From: Dehalobacter sp.
GTDB lineage: Bacteria; Bacillota; Desulfitobacteriia; Desulfitobacteriales; Syntrophobotulaceae
Assembly: GCA_023667845.1 (NCBI GenBank)
Contig: JAMPIU010000050.1
Span: 124,001-188,000, forward strand
Length of the DNA stretch: 64,000 bases
Reading direction: 5' to 3'
Positions 16,018 through 24,940 of this stretch are shown piece by piece (the stretch's first letter is position 1; every line of letters begins with the position of its first letter). The position numbers were made by a program, and so were the translations under genes. The notes under the pieces were generated by a model. The model searched no databases. It was not told the DNA's origin and was given only the letters and a program-made list of their open reading frames with translations.

Positions 16018-17275
16018 AAGAGCAGTATTCAAGTTCCATCCTTTTAGCTTGAAACAGAAGAAAGTCCTTACCTGGTGGTGTGATGATTCTCCGGTTAAAG
16101 ATAAAGATGGGATAATAGCCGATGGAGCCATCCGTTCAGGAAAAACCATAAGCATGGCGCTGTCATTCGTTATGTGGGCTATGTACCAGTTTAATGATCA
16201 AAACTTTGGAATGTGTGGCAAAACAATTGGATCTTTCCGAAGAAACGTTGTCTTCTGGCTGAAAATAATATTACGGTGTCGGGGTTATCGGGTTGAAGAT
16301 AAAAGAGCCGATAACCTGTTGATTGTTTACAGGGGAGATAAGGTCAACTTTTTCTATATTTTTGGTGGTAAAGATGAGCGCAGCCAAGATCTGATCCAAG
16401 GGATAACCCTAGCAGGCATATTGTTTGATGAAGTGGCTCTGATGCCTGAATCATTCGTGAAACAGGGTACTGGCCGCTGCTCCGTGGAAGGTTCAAAGTT
16501 TTGGTTTAACTGCAATCCTCAAGGGCCCTATCACTGGTTTAAGCTTGAATGGATTGATAAGAGAAAAGAAAAGAACCTGCTTTATCTGCATTTTACAATG
16601 GATGATAATCTCAGTCTGTCTGAAAAAATGAAAGACAGATACCGCCGGATGTATGCCGGCGTCTTCTTCAAGCGCTATATCCTAGGTCTTTGGGTTATGG
16701 CTGAGGGTATCATCTATGACATGTTCAATGAGGATGCCCACAAGGTACCAACAACGGATCGAGCCTATACCGAGTTTTATGTATGCGGTGACTATGGTAC
16801 CCAGAACCCAACAACCTTTGGTCTGTGGGGAAAGAGTTCCGGGAAGTGGTACAAAGTCAAAGAGTATTACTATTCTGGAAGAGACCAAGGCAAACAAAAG
16901 ACTGATGAAGAGTTCTATCAGGATCTTGATAAGTTTATAGGAAATATCAAGGTTAGAGCAGTAATCGTGGATCCGAGTGCTGCTTCTTTTATTGCCACAA
17001 TCAAGAAACACGATAAATTCAGGGTTAAGCCGGCAAAAAATGATGTACTGGAAGGAATCAGAAACGTTGCAACTGCTCTGAATAATATGATGATCTTCTA
17101 TAACGATTGCTGCATCAATACTTTCCGCGAATTTTACTCGTATATTTGGGATGATAAAGCAGCAGAGCGTGGTGAGGATAAGCCGAGCAAGCAAAATGAT
17201 CACTGCATGGATGGTGACCGCTATTTTGTGAATACGATTTTGTTCAGAGGACCAGGACTCCAGGTCATGAAGTAA
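16001..17275 (+). CDS. terminase large subunit (PBSX/YqaT type)
   Basis: 424 residues, ATG inside the end of terS. The ATPase domain has a Walker A-like GAIRSGKT near residue 45 and Walker B with catalytic Glu GILFDEVALM near 145. The C-terminal RNase-H-fold nuclease has its acidic residues in GDYGTQNP (about 262), VIVDPSAAS (about 325) and NDHCMDGDRYF (about 400). It powers DNA translocation into the procapsid and cuts the concatemer. Length and motif order are those of the PBSX family. Confidence 0.93.
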   Translation: MLKKIKRAVFKFHPFSLKQKKVLTWWCDDSPVKDKDGIIADGAIRSGKTISMALSFVMWAMYQFNDQNFGMCGKTIGSFRRNVVFWLKIILRCRGYRVEDKRADNLLIVYRGDKVNFFYIFGGKDERSQDLIQGITLAGILFDEVALMPESFVKQGTGRCSVEGSKFWFNCNPQGPYHWFKLEWIDKRKEKNLLYLHFTMDDNLSLSEKMKDRYRRMYAGVFFKRYILGLWVMAEGIIYDMFNEDAHKVPTTDRAYTEFYVCGDYGTQNPTTFGLWGKSSGKWYKVKEYYYSGRDQGKQKTDEEFYQDLDKFIGNIKVRAVIVDPSAASFIATIKKHDKFRVKPAKNDVLEGIRNVATALNNMMIFYNDCCINTFREFYSYIWDDKAAERGEDKPSKQNDHCMDGDRYFVNTILFRGPGLQVMK

Positions 17276-17287
17276 GGGGGAAAAGCG

Positions 17288-18748
17288 GTGTATAGCGTAA
17301 TTAGCGATATAATCAAATCCAATAGTTCAAATCCTTGGAGTCTTGAAGAGATTATCCTGCAAGAGATAGTAGACTTTGAAGGTTCGCGGGAAAGGCAATG
17401 GATGCTGGTGGGAGATAGATATTACAAAGTTGAAAATGATGTCCTTGATCGTCAAATGATTCGGCATACCGAGCATGGCGATATCGAAGATCCAACCAAA
17501 GCAAACAATAAGCTTGCTCATGCCTCAGTCAAGAACTTGATTGATGAGAAAATCGGTTACTTGCTTACAAAGGAATATTCTTTAGAGACAGACAACCAGG
17601 CATATCTGGAGAAAATCAAAAATGTACTGGGGAAGTACTTTCAATACACCCTCTCAGGATTGGGATATGAAGCAAGTAACAAGGGCAAAGGATGGCTACA
17701 GGTTTATATTAATGAACAAGGTAAGTTTAAAGCAATGATCATCCCTGCTGAGCAATGCGTTCCGATCTGGACAGACAATAGCCATACTGAGCTTCAGGCC
17801 ATGATTAGATTCTATGTTCAGGAAGTCTTTGAGGGAAAAGTCCGGAGATATATTACAAAAATCGAATATTATACCTCAGCGGATATTAGTTTTTATGTTA
17901 TAGATGGAGATGCTGTTATTCCGGATGTAGAAGTCAATGAAGGAGGCCCAATCCCTCACTACAAAAAGGGTGAAGAAGGTAAGTCCTGGGGTAAAGTTCC
18001 TTTTATTGCCTTCAAAAACAACCGAATTGAGTATCCGGACATTCGTTATATTAAGAGTCTGGCAGATAATTACGATTTTTCCCGGAGTGATGTTGCAAAC
18101 TTCATCGAAGAAGTCAAAAACCTGATCTATGTATTAAGGGGTTATGGTGGACAAGATCTTAAGGAGTTCATGGATGATCTGAATTATTATAAGGCAATCA
18201 AAATTGATGACCCGCAGGACGGCGGGGTCGACACCTTAAACCCGACGATTGATATCAACGCGGCGAAAGAACATTTTGAGCAGTTAAAACGGGATATCAA
18301 TGAGTTTGGCCAGGGCGTTACGAAAGATTTAGATAAATTCGGCTCAGCTCCGTCCGGGGTTGCACTGAAATTTCTTTATGCTGGATTGGATCTTAAATGC
18401 AATCACTTGGAAGTAGAGTTTAAACAAGCTTTTGAGCAGTTACTTTATTTTGTGAATAGTTACCTTTCAGAAGCCGGTCAGGGGATTTTTCAAGATGTTG
18501 ACGTTCAGTTAATTTTTAACCGAGATATTCAGATCAATGAAACTGAGGCTATTACAAACTGTATGAATTCCGAGAGTATTATTTCCGATGAGACAATTAT
18601 TGCAAATCATCCTTGGACAACAGATGCACAAGATGAGCTGAAGAAAGTCAAAGCAGAGAAAGCCCAGAAACTAAAAGAGCAGCAGGCTTCTTTTGGTATG
18701 CCGGTAAACAGCGAGGGAGCTGGAGACGATGAAGGCTCGAACGAATAG
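17288..18748 (+). CDS. portal protein (SPP1 gp6 type)
   Basis: 486 residues, GTG start 17288 with AAGGGGGAAAAG upstream. The sequence has the SPP1-portal pattern: an N-terminal helical stretch with YYKVENDVLDRQ, then NNKLAHASVKNLIDEKIGYLL near residue 80, and FGSAPSGVALKFLYAGLDLK near 355. Portal rings form the DNA entry vertex and dock TerL. It overlaps the minor head gene by 20 bases, the normal order terS-terL-portal-minor head. Confidence 0.9.
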   Translation: MYSVISDIIKSNSSNPWSLEEIILQEIVDFEGSRERQWMLVGDRYYKVENDVLDRQMIRHTEHGDIEDPTKANNKLAHASVKNLIDEKIGYLLTKEYSLETDNQAYLEKIKNVLGKYFQYTLSGLGYEASNKGKGWLQVYINEQGKFKAMIIPAEQCVPIWTDNSHTELQAMIRFYVQEVFEGKVRRYITKIEYYTSADISFYVIDGDAVIPDVEVNEGGPIPHYKKGEEGKSWGKVPFIAFKNNRIEYPDIRYIKSLADNYDFSRSDVANFIEEVKNLIYVLRGYGGQDLKEFMDDLNYYKAIKIDDPQDGGVDTLNPTIDINAAKEHFEQLKRDINEFGQGVTKDLDKFGSAPSGVALKFLYAGLDLKCNHLEVEFKQAFEQLLYFVNSYLSEAGQGIFQDVDVQLIFNRDIQINETEAITNCMNSESIISDETIIANHPWTTDAQDELKKVKAEKAQKLKEQQASFGMPVNSEGAGDDEGSNE

Positions 18749-20321
18749 TTATTGGGAGAAACGGGCTACAGAAAGGATGGCAGGATATGAAAAAGGTTCA
18801 GAACAGACCATCTCCATAGTCTCTAAGGCTTATGATAAAGCAGTTAAAGATATTGAGAATGAGATTGATAAAATCTTCAGTAAGTTTGCCAAGGACGGTA
18901 AACTTACTCCCGATGACGCAAAAGCATTGTTAAACAGAAGAGAAAGTGCTAAGGTGCTTGATGCAATCAGAGGGAATATTAAGGGAATCAAAGATCCGGA
19001 TATAAAAAGGAAACTCTTAAACCGTCTGAATGCACCTGCCTATAAGGCCAGACTGACAAGACTTCAGGTTTTAAAAGAGCAAGTTTATATTCAGTCAAAA
19101 ATTATTGCGGACGCTGAGATCCAGGCCAGCTCCCTTGGGTATATTGATACAATAAATGAAGCTTATTACAGAAATCTTTTTGATATCCAAAAAGGGCTTG
19201 GACTTGGATTTAATGTTGCCGCAATGCCGGCAAGAACCATTGAGACGATACTTAAAAATCCATGGTCCGGTGAGCATTTCAGTAGTAGAGTATGGAAAAA
19301 CACTGACGTATTGGCAGAGAAGATCACCGAAGTCGTAACAGCAGGATTTCAGTCAGGTGCTGGGATCCGAAAGATGACCCTGGAACTTGAGAACATGAGT
19401 AATCTTGGCAAAATGGCTGCTGCAAGGCTGGTACGGACGGAAACAACGTACATGGCCAATGCTGCAGAGATGGAGAGCTACAAGGAAGCAGAGATTGAGG
19501 AGTATATCTATATTGCGACATTGGATAACAGGACTTCAGAGGTTTGTCAGGAACATGATAAGCAGCGCTATAAGGTAAAGGATGCTGTTCCCGGGAAGAA
19601 TATGCCGCCGCTTCACCCGTGGTGCCGGTCAACGACCAGGGCTTATTTTTCGGATATAGATCTGCAGAGTATTGGACGCCGGGCTAGGAATCCGGAGACT
19701 GGTAAAACTTATCTCGTACCTGGCGACATGGATTATGGTCAGTGGTATGAGAAGCATGTTGTCAACCAATACGGAAAAGATCAAGCCGACGTGATGAAAA
19801 ATAAAATTCTCAATAAGGTCAGCGATCAGAAACTTTATGTAAAATATAAAGCAATTTATGGGCAAGAAATCCCACAATCCTTTGAAAAGTTCCTGGAATT
19901 GAAGTACAATAAAGTAAAAGAGTGGAATGATCTAAAAGACCGCAAGCAAGAGAGATTGAATTCTCTGGATTACAATCCATCATTAAAAGGGTTATTTGGT
20001 GATTTGGAGACCAGGCTCTGGTACATCTCTCACGATAAGAATATAGTAAACCTTCTTGACTCGGATAAGGATATCAAAGATAGAGCTATGGAAGCTCATT
20101 CCCTTAGAAATAAATATCGCTCTGAAGCAAGATTGATGATGCAAAATAGAAAAAAGGCTGAAGAATTGGACATTATCAAGCCAAATCTGACTTTCGAAGA
20201 ATTAGTCCAGGACAAAATAGATAAAAAAGGACTAACAAAAGATCAGGCATATTATGATATAATTAATACAGCTGGAAAAACCAACAAAGAAGTCAATTCT
20301 AAATTTAACATCGAGGGGTGA
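18729..20321 (+). CDS. MuF/SPP1 gp7-type minor head protein with a toxin-like C-terminal domain
   Basis: 530 residues. Residues about 1-300 are the phage head morphogenesis (MuF) domain, with RLVRTETTYMANAAEME near 235 and the Cys/His end motif PPLHPWCRSTT near 295. An extension typical of the family reaches about 395. The last about 130 residues form an extra helical module with AHSLRNKYRSEARLMMQNRK, PNLTFEELV and a final TNKEVNSKFNIEG. MuF proteins with variable C-terminal domains are a known class of phage-encoded polymorphic toxins, and a small gene follows directly. The toxin reading is inference; the structural role is family knowledge. Confidence 0.85.
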   Translation: MKARTNSYWEKRATERMAGYEKGSEQTISIVSKAYDKAVKDIENEIDKIFSKFAKDGKLTPDDAKALLNRRESAKVLDAIRGNIKGIKDPDIKRKLLNRLNAPAYKARLTRLQVLKEQVYIQSKIIADAEIQASSLGYIDTINEAYYRNLFDIQKGLGLGFNVAAMPARTIETILKNPWSGEHFSSRVWKNTDVLAEKITEVVTAGFQSGAGIRKMTLELENMSNLGKMAAARLVRTETTYMANAAEMESYKEAEIEEYIYIATLDNRTSEVCQEHDKQRYKVKDAVPGKNMPPLHPWCRSTTRAYFSDIDLQSIGRRARNPETGKTYLVPGDMDYGQWYEKHVVNQYGKDQADVMKNKILNKVSDQKLYVKYKAIYGQEIPQSFEKFLELKYNKVKEWNDLKDRKQERLNSLDYNPSLKGLFGDLETRLWYISHDKNIVNLLDSDKDIKDRAMEAHSLRNKYRSEARLMMQNRKKAEELDIIKPNLTFEELVQDKIDKKGLTKDQAYYDIINTAGKTNKEVNSKFNIEG

Positions 20322-20326
20322 AATAG

Positions 20327-20563
20327 ATGTTTTCCTACAATGTTTGTAACCAGACAGATAAAGAACTTTTTGATAAATGTCTTGATAAACTGAAGAATAT
20401 TGAGGGAATGGAGATTGAAGAGGGCATCTTGGAGGACGTAGATGGAAGCCTGGTAGCAAAGTTCAGGTATAAAGATAAACAGGTGCTTCTGCAAAACGAT
20501 GAAGATGTTGGTGCCCTGTATATCAAGTCTGAGACTGATTTGGAAAAAGTGTTATTTAATTAA
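20327..20563 (+). CDS. small acidic protein, possible immunity protein for the MuF C-terminal domain
   Basis: 78 residues, ATG five bases after the MuF gene stop, with GAGGGGTG at its end. The chain is acidic and alpha/beta (IEEGILEDVDGSLVAKFRYK), with no membrane segment. Small acidic proteins encoded immediately after polymorphic toxins are usually cognate immunity proteins that mask the active site. No such gene is needed for head assembly, which is why the position is informative. Family not recognised. Confidence 0.6.
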   Translation: MFSYNVCNQTDKELFDKCLDKLKNIEGMEIEEGILEDVDGSLVAKFRYKDKQVLLQNDEDVGALYIKSETDLEKVLFN

Positions 20564-20622
20564 GCGCTTACCCAGTAAAAGGTAGGTGCTTTCTTTATGC
20601 CCAAAGGGAGGGTAAAAAAGGT

Positions 20623-20922
20623 TTGAATATACCGGAGAAAGTGAGAATTGGTGGTACAAATTATGAAATCAGGGAAGAAGACCGGTTAAATGATGGATCC
20701 CGTTTGGCTTACGGCCATATTGACTTTGATCGGGCCCTGATTCGTCTTGATTCGAATCTTCAGGATCAGCAAGGTAAATGCAAAACATTGCTACATGAGA
20801 TTCTGCACGGGATTGCCAAGCATTTCGAACTCGCTGTCGGAGACGATGAAGACACGATCGACAAATTAGCGAAAGGGCTGTACATGGTTATCTCTGATAA
20901 CTCAAAAATGTTTGGTAATTAG
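20623..20922 (+). CDS. small HExxH metallopeptidase-like phage protein
   Basis: 99 residues, TTG start 20623 after AGGGAGGG. Contains LLHEILHGIAKHF near residue 60, an HExxH zinc-peptidase motif as in ImmA/IrrE-like proteins, but without the helix-turn-helix or full ImmA length. Such minimal HExxH proteins are known beside phage head genes. It could be a procapsid protease or an ImmA-like regulator; the sequence does not decide. Confidence 0.65.
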   Translation: MNIPEKVRIGGTNYEIREEDRLNDGSRLAYGHIDFDRALIRLDSNLQDQQGKCKTLLHEILHGIAKHFELAVGDDEDTIDKLAKGLYMVISDNSKMFGN

Positions 20923-21027
20923 GCTGTAAGGCCTTTTTCTTTTGCTCTTTTTGGTATTGCAGAGCATAAAGAACAAGAACCTGAAACTGGCACTGACCAG
21001 TATAAAAAAGTATGGAGGTAACAACAA

Positions 21028-21645
21028 ATGGAATGGTTAAAAGATTTACTAAAAGCTTCCGGAGTGGAAGAAAGCAAAATTGACGGGATTATCGAGAGTG
21101 TCAACAAAGAAACTCCAAAATATCTGATTCCCAAAGATAAGTTCAATGAGGTCAATGAGGCTAAGAAACAGGCTGAGGACTCCCTTAAAGAAAGGGATAA
21201 ACAGCTGAAGGATCTGGCCGAAAAGGCTAAAGGAAATGAAGTACTGGAGAAACAGATTCAGGAGTTGCAAGAGGCAAATAAGAAGACAAAACAGGAGTAT
21301 GATGACAAAGTCAAACAGCTGCAATTTGATCATACTCTTGATGCAGCTCTATCCGATGCCAAAGTCAAGAATATTAAGGCTATTAAGGCGCTGCTTACCA
21401 TTGACAACATTAAACTCGATGGAGAAAGCCTGATAGGCCTTACTGATCAACTTGAAGCCCTGAAAAAATCAGATGCCTATTTGTTTGACCAAGCTCTTGG
21501 CGGCCAAACACCGCCGAACTATGGTGGAGGGTCTCCGGGGGTAAAGAATCCATGGAAGAAAGAAACTTTTAACCTTACGGATCAAGGTAAAATTCTCCGT
21601 GAAAATCCGGAACTTGCAAAACAGCTGCAGGCAGCAGCACGATAA
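21028..21645 (+). CDS. capsid scaffold protein (phage GP20 family)
   Basis: 205 residues, ATG with GGAGGT upstream. Residues 1-35 have the GP20 start (MEWLKDLLKASGVEES), residues 35-100 are a strongly charged coiled coil, and the C-terminus carries PPNYGGGSPGVKNPWKKETFNLT, typical of scaffold proteins that bind the capsid protein. It is expected inside the procapsid and lost on maturation. It directly precedes the capsid gene. Confidence 0.88.
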   Translation: MEWLKDLLKASGVEESKIDGIIESVNKETPKYLIPKDKFNEVNEAKKQAEDSLKERDKQLKDLAEKAKGNEVLEKQIQELQEANKKTKQEYDDKVKQLQFDHTLDAALSDAKVKNIKAIKALLTIDNIKLDGESLIGLTDQLEALKKSDAYLFDQALGGQTPPNYGGGSPGVKNPWKKETFNLTDQGKILRENPELAKQLQAAAR

Positions 21646-21666
21646 AAAATAAGGAGCGTGTAAAAT

Positions 21667-22626
21667 ATGCCAGTAACACAAATTGCGGACGTAATCGTCC
21701 CTGAAGTATTTAACCCATATGTTATTCAAAGATCTATGGAACTTTCGGCGTTAGCTCAAAGTGGTATTATTTCCAACAGCCCTGAACTGGATGCGCTGGC
21801 CCGCGGTGGCGGGAAACTGATCAATATGCCTTACTGGAATGATCTTTCCGGGGATGACGAGGTTTTGTCTGACAGCGGAGCACTGACACCGGCTAAAATT
21901 ACAGCAGGGCAAGACCAAGCTGCTCTTTTTCTCCGTGGTAAAGCATGGTCTGTGAATGACCTTGCTCATATTCTTGCAGGGTCCGATCCTATGGCGGCAA
22001 TAGGGGATTTGGTAGCAACCTATTGGGCAAGAAAACGGCAGACATTGCTGTTTGCAATGCTTAAAGGGGTCTTTGCCGCTGCCAGCATGTCCGGAAACGT
22101 ACATGATATTTCTGCAGGAGCTGGAAGCACTGCGGTAATTTCCGGTGAAGCATTCCTGGATGCCAAGCAGAAGCTTGGAGACGCTTCTGATGACCTGACA
22201 GCAGTGTCGATGCATTCTGCTACCTTCACTACTCTGCAAAAACAAAACCTGATCGAGTTTATTCCGGATAGTGAAGCAAAGGTTCAGATTCCAATCTATA
22301 TGGGTCGTCGTGTCATTGTTGATGATGGTCATCCCGTAGCTGATGGGGTCTATACATCCTATCTGTTTGGCCCAGGGGCGATTGGCCTGGGTAATGGAAT
22401 GGCAAAAGTACCGACAGAGACAGACCGTGATAGCCTGGCAGGGGAAGATATCCTGATTAACCGGCAGTCGTTTGTTTTGCATCCTCGCGGTGTGAAGTTT
22501 AACGCTGCCAGCGTTGCCGGATCATCTCCGTCTAATGCAGAGTGCGAAATGGCTGCAAATTGGACGAGGGTGTATGAGAACAAAGCTGTCAGAATCGTAA
22601 AATTCATATACAAATTGTCCGTGTAA
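21667..22626 (+). CDS. major capsid protein
   Basis: 319 residues, ATG with AAGGAG upstream. It follows the scaffold gene and carries the N-terminal pattern of phage coat proteins of this class (IADVIVPEVFNPYVIQRSMELSAL) and a hydrophobic, Ala/Gly-rich centre. No N-terminal propeptide is apparent. A strong terminator follows directly, which would set the level of head protein above that of downstream connectors. Confidence 0.88.
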   Translation: MPVTQIADVIVPEVFNPYVIQRSMELSALAQSGIISNSPELDALARGGGKLINMPYWNDLSGDDEVLSDSGALTPAKITAGQDQAALFLRGKAWSVNDLAHILAGSDPMAAIGDLVATYWARKRQTLLFAMLKGVFAAASMSGNVHDISAGAGSTAVISGEAFLDAKQKLGDASDDLTAVSMHSATFTTLQKQNLIEFIPDSEAKVQIPIYMGRRVIVDDGHPVADGVYTSYLFGPGAIGLGNGMAKVPTETDRDSLAGEDILINRQSFVLHPRGVKFNAASVAGSSPSNAECEMAANWTRVYENKAVRIVKFIYKLSV

Positions 22627-22655
22627 GAAGGGCCTAGTGCCCTTCTTACTTTTCC
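22623..22655 (+). terminator. terminator after the capsid gene
   Basis: GTAAGAAGGGC (22623-22633) pairs perfectly with GCCCTTCTTAC (22639-22649) over a 5-base loop, followed by TTTTCCTT. It overlaps the capsid stop codon. Late transcription must read through it to reach the tail genes. Confidence 0.7.
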
Positions 22656-22685
22656 TTAAAATCGTTACAGTAAGGAGATGATATT

Positions 22686-23012
22686 GTGAGCGCAACGTCA
22701 TTCCAAAGAATGAGAAGAGAGAAGCTGGAAGCTAAAGAGAAAGAAAGGATCGAAGCCGAGGAGCGGGAAAGATTAGAAGCAGAAGAAAAGGCTCGGTTGG
22801 AAGCAGAAGCTGAAGCTAAAGAGAAAGAAAGGATCGAAGCCGAGGAGCGGGAAAGATTAGAAGCAGAAGAAAAGGCTCGGTTGGAAGCAGAAGCTGAAGC
22901 TAAAGCAGAGGCTGAAGCGGCTGAAGAGAATAAATCAAAGAAGCAGAAAAGCGGTGAGGTAAATGACGCAACTGGAGAAGCTCAAAATCAAGCTGGGGAT
23001 AGCGCTAGCTGA
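22686..23012 (+). CDS. highly charged Ala/Glu repeat protein
   Basis: 108 residues, GTG start with AAGGAG upstream. Nearly the whole chain is one charged helix built from two exact 28-residue repeats (KEKERIEAEERERLEAEE and onward) coded by a perfect 84-bp tandem duplication. The length and Glu/Arg/Ala pattern predict a single rigid alpha helix. Proteins of this kind occur at the head-tail gene junction and may be head fibres or rulers; no defined role. Its 3' end overlaps the connector gene by 50 bases. Confidence 0.65.
   Translation: MSATSFQRMRREKLEAKEKERIEAEERERLEAEEKARLEAEAEAKEKERIEAEERERLEAEEKARLEAEAEAKAEAEAAEENKSKKQKSGEVNDATGEAQNQAGDSAS
22731..22898 (+). repeat. two perfect 84-bp tandem repeats
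   Basis: The unit starting at 22731 is repeated exactly from 22815, and the next partial copy begins at 22899. Both copies are in frame (28 codons each), so copy number can change without frameshift. The identity at synonymous positions shows that the duplication is recent. Confidence 0.9.
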
Positions 23013-23262
23013 CTCTGCAAAGGATGACCTGCTTAACCTATATCTCACTGACGCGGAAGAATTAATCATTGAACTGAGTCACATGGATGCCGTTCCGACC
23101 AGCTTATCGGCTGTTCAGGTTGATCTAGCTATTATCGCATTTAATAAGCAGGGAATTGAGGGGCAGACAGCTCACTCAGAGGGCGGAATTTCCCGAACCT
23201 TTGAAGATATCCCAGAAAGCATGTTGAAGAAGATCCGGAGCTGCCGGAGACTGCCGAGGTGA
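22963..23262 (+). CDS. head-tail connector (gp6/phage_connect type)
   Basis: 99 residues, ATG inside the end of the repeat-protein gene, with GGTGAGG upstream. The pattern LEKLKIKLGIALADSAKDDLL, LYLTDAEELIIE and a final SYK-free Arg-rich tail is that of HK97 gp6/SPP1 gp15-like adaptor proteins. It would form the ring beneath the portal. Neighbours on both sides are head-tail junction genes. Confidence 0.8.
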   Translation: MTQLEKLKIKLGIALADSAKDDLLNLYLTDAEELIIELSHMDAVPTSLSAVQVDLAIIAFNKQGIEGQTAHSEGGISRTFEDIPESMLKKIRSCRRLPR

Positions 23263-23266
23263 TGAC

Positions 23267-23593
23267 ATGAGACTCAGACAACGAGATCTGGGAACCTATT
23301 ATCTTAAAAGGCGTTTGCCTGTTCAGGATCCTGACGGTACCAGTTATGAGACTTATGAAGAAATACCAAACCAAATACAAGCCAGCATTCAGCCAGCAGG
23401 CGGAAAACTCATGGCAGAGATGTATGGAGAACGTTTGGCCTACATGAAAACTATGCGTTATGAAGGCAATGTTACCATCCATGAGGGGGATGGGATCTGT
23501 ATTGCTGTACTCGAGACAGAGGATCCAGATTATAAGGTTGTGGGACTGCAACCCTGGGACGTAAAAGTATATACTCTGGAGAAGGTGAGATAA
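23267..23593 (+). CDS. head closure/head-tail adaptor protein
   Basis: 108 residues, ATG with GGTGATG upstream. Beta-rich with YETYEEIPNQIQASIQPAGGK and a C-terminal VGLQPWDVKVYTLEKV, the usual profile of phage head-tail adaptors (SPP1 gp16-like stopper). It overlaps the following gene by one base. Assignment rests on order and overall pattern. Confidence 0.7.
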   Translation: MRLRQRDLGTYYLKRRLPVQDPDGTSYETYEEIPNQIQASIQPAGGKLMAEMYGERLAYMKTMRYEGNVTIHEGDGICIAVLETEDPDYKVVGLQPWDVKVYTLEKVR

Positions 23594-24132
23594 TGGCAAG
23601 TATCCAAGGGATGGATAAGCTCCTAAAGAAGCTTGATTCATTGGGTGGAAACAGTACTAAGGCACTTGAACGCGGGATACTTAAAGGCACAAAGCTTGTC
23701 CAGGGAGATGCAAAGGATTTATGCGCTATTGGCGATGGGGATCTTCGTAATAGTATTCATACTGGGATTGAAACTAAGTCGGAGTCGGTAGTCGGTAAGG
23801 TATCCACCAATAAAGAACATGCGCCATATGTTGAGTTTGGGACCGGTCCAGTTGGTATGGCTTCGCCTAAAGATCTTCCTCCAAGTATCGCAAGTAAAAT
23901 TCAGTATCGGAATGATGGCTGGTGGATTCATTCCAGCGACATTGATGTTGCTACTGCGGAGAAATATCACTTTTTTCGATGGGAGAGCCCGGATGGAGAT
24001 GTATTTTATTATACCGAAGGTCAGCCAGCACAGCCTTTCCTTTATCCGGCTTTAAAACAGAATGAAAGACGAGTAAAAAAATTAGTCAAGGATGAGATAA
24101 AGAAAGAAATTCGGAAATTGGGTGAGCATTGA
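23593..24132 (+). CDS. HK97 gp10-like tail component
   Basis: 179 residues. The N-terminal two-thirds follow the gp10 pattern: a helical start with LLKKLDSLGGN, then DLCAIGDGDLRNSIHT near 45, and EHAPYVEFGTGPVGM near 75. A C-terminal AQPFLYPALKQNERRVKKLVKDEI closes the family signature. The role is in tail completion or attachment. An insertion (YHFFRWESPDGDVFYYTEG) makes it somewhat longer than the usual gp10 protein. Confidence 0.85.
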   Translation: MASIQGMDKLLKKLDSLGGNSTKALERGILKGTKLVQGDAKDLCAIGDGDLRNSIHTGIETKSESVVGKVSTNKEHAPYVEFGTGPVGMASPKDLPPSIASKIQYRNDGWWIHSSDIDVATAEKYHFFRWESPDGDVFYYTEGQPAQPFLYPALKQNERRVKKLVKDEIKKEIRKLGEH

Positions 24133-24482
24133 TGTATGATGTTAAAACTCAAATCAAAGTATTGCTAGAATCGATCGAAGGAATAACGGTATCCGATGCT
24201 TATCCAACGGATTTCAAAAAACTTCCGCACATTTCGTTTTATGAGAGTACCAATTTGGATCCGCTAAAAATCAAGGCCAGCCCGTTATCGGATATTACGA
24301 TTCAAATTGATATTTGGCATAACCGGTCAACCGGGAGCCTGGCGCAGCAGGTTGATGATAAAATGGCATCAATTGGATTCCGGCGGGAGTTCGCAGCAGA
24401 TGTGCCGGATTCGGCAGTAAAACGAAAAACAATGCGGTTTCATGGTGTTGTTGATACTCGTAGCGAAATTGTATACCAATAA
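24129..24482 (+). CDS. tail terminator-like protein
   Basis: 117 residues, overlapping gp10 by ATGA. Begins YDVKTQIKVLLESIEGITV with DIWHNRSTGSLAQQVDDKMASIGF near the middle, a pattern of DUF3168/lambda gpU-like tail terminators that cap the tail tube. Position between gp10 and the tube protein fits exactly. Confidence 0.75.
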   Translation: MMYDVKTQIKVLLESIEGITVSDAYPTDFKKLPHISFYESTNLDPLKIKASPLSDITIQIDIWHNRSTGSLAQQVDDKMASIGFRREFAADVPDSAVKRKTMRFHGVVDTRSEIVYQ

Positions 24483-24498
24483 GAAGGAGTGAATATAA

Positions 24499-24918
24499 AT
24501 GTCCGGATTACTTACAAAAGACACGTCTCTCAGCTATAAAGTCGCCCCGGCGTCAGAATTTACAGAGATAGATCTGCTCATGGAAGTTCCTGATCTCGGT
24601 GGAGATCCTGAAAAAGTTGATGTGACAACCCTGAAAGACGGGGTAAAAAAATCCATCCCAGGAGTAAAGGATCTAGGAGACCTGGGTTTCAAGTTTCTTT
24701 ATGACAATTCCGGAGCGACGAGCAACTACCGGATCCTTAAAGGACTTGAGACCAATAATACTCTGGCTACTTACAAAGTTGAATATCCAGATGGAACGGG
24801 GCATCAATTTGATGCTTATGTGAACGTCAAGATGGATTCTGCTGCGGTTAATGCCGCTCTAACGTTTACTTCCAGCTTCAGTCTTCAGAGCGAAATCACC
24901 GTAACAAACCCAGTATAA
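24499..24918 (+). CDS. major tail tube protein
   Basis: 139 residues, ATG with AAGGAG upstream. Beta-rich chain with VPDLGGDPEKVDVTTLKDG and KSIPGVKDLGDLGFKFLYD, then a C-terminal AALTFTSSFSLQSEIT, characteristic of siphovirus tail tube proteins (TP901-1/phi13 class). It polymerises around the tape measure. It is followed not by chaperone genes directly but by an inserted cassette. Confidence 0.85.
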   Translation: MSGLLTKDTSLSYKVAPASEFTEIDLLMEVPDLGGDPEKVDVTTLKDGVKKSIPGVKDLGDLGFKFLYDNSGATSNYRILKGLETNNTLATYKVEYPDGTGHQFDAYVNVKMDSAAVNAALTFTSSFSLQSEITVTNPV

Positions 24919-24940
24919 GTTAAAAACTAATGCAATTTCT

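Noticed and set aside
21751-22482. 243-codon leftward frame opposite the capsid gene
   Set aside because: No ribosome site, and the + strand capsid gene is certain; its Cys/His-rich composition is that of an antisense shadow.
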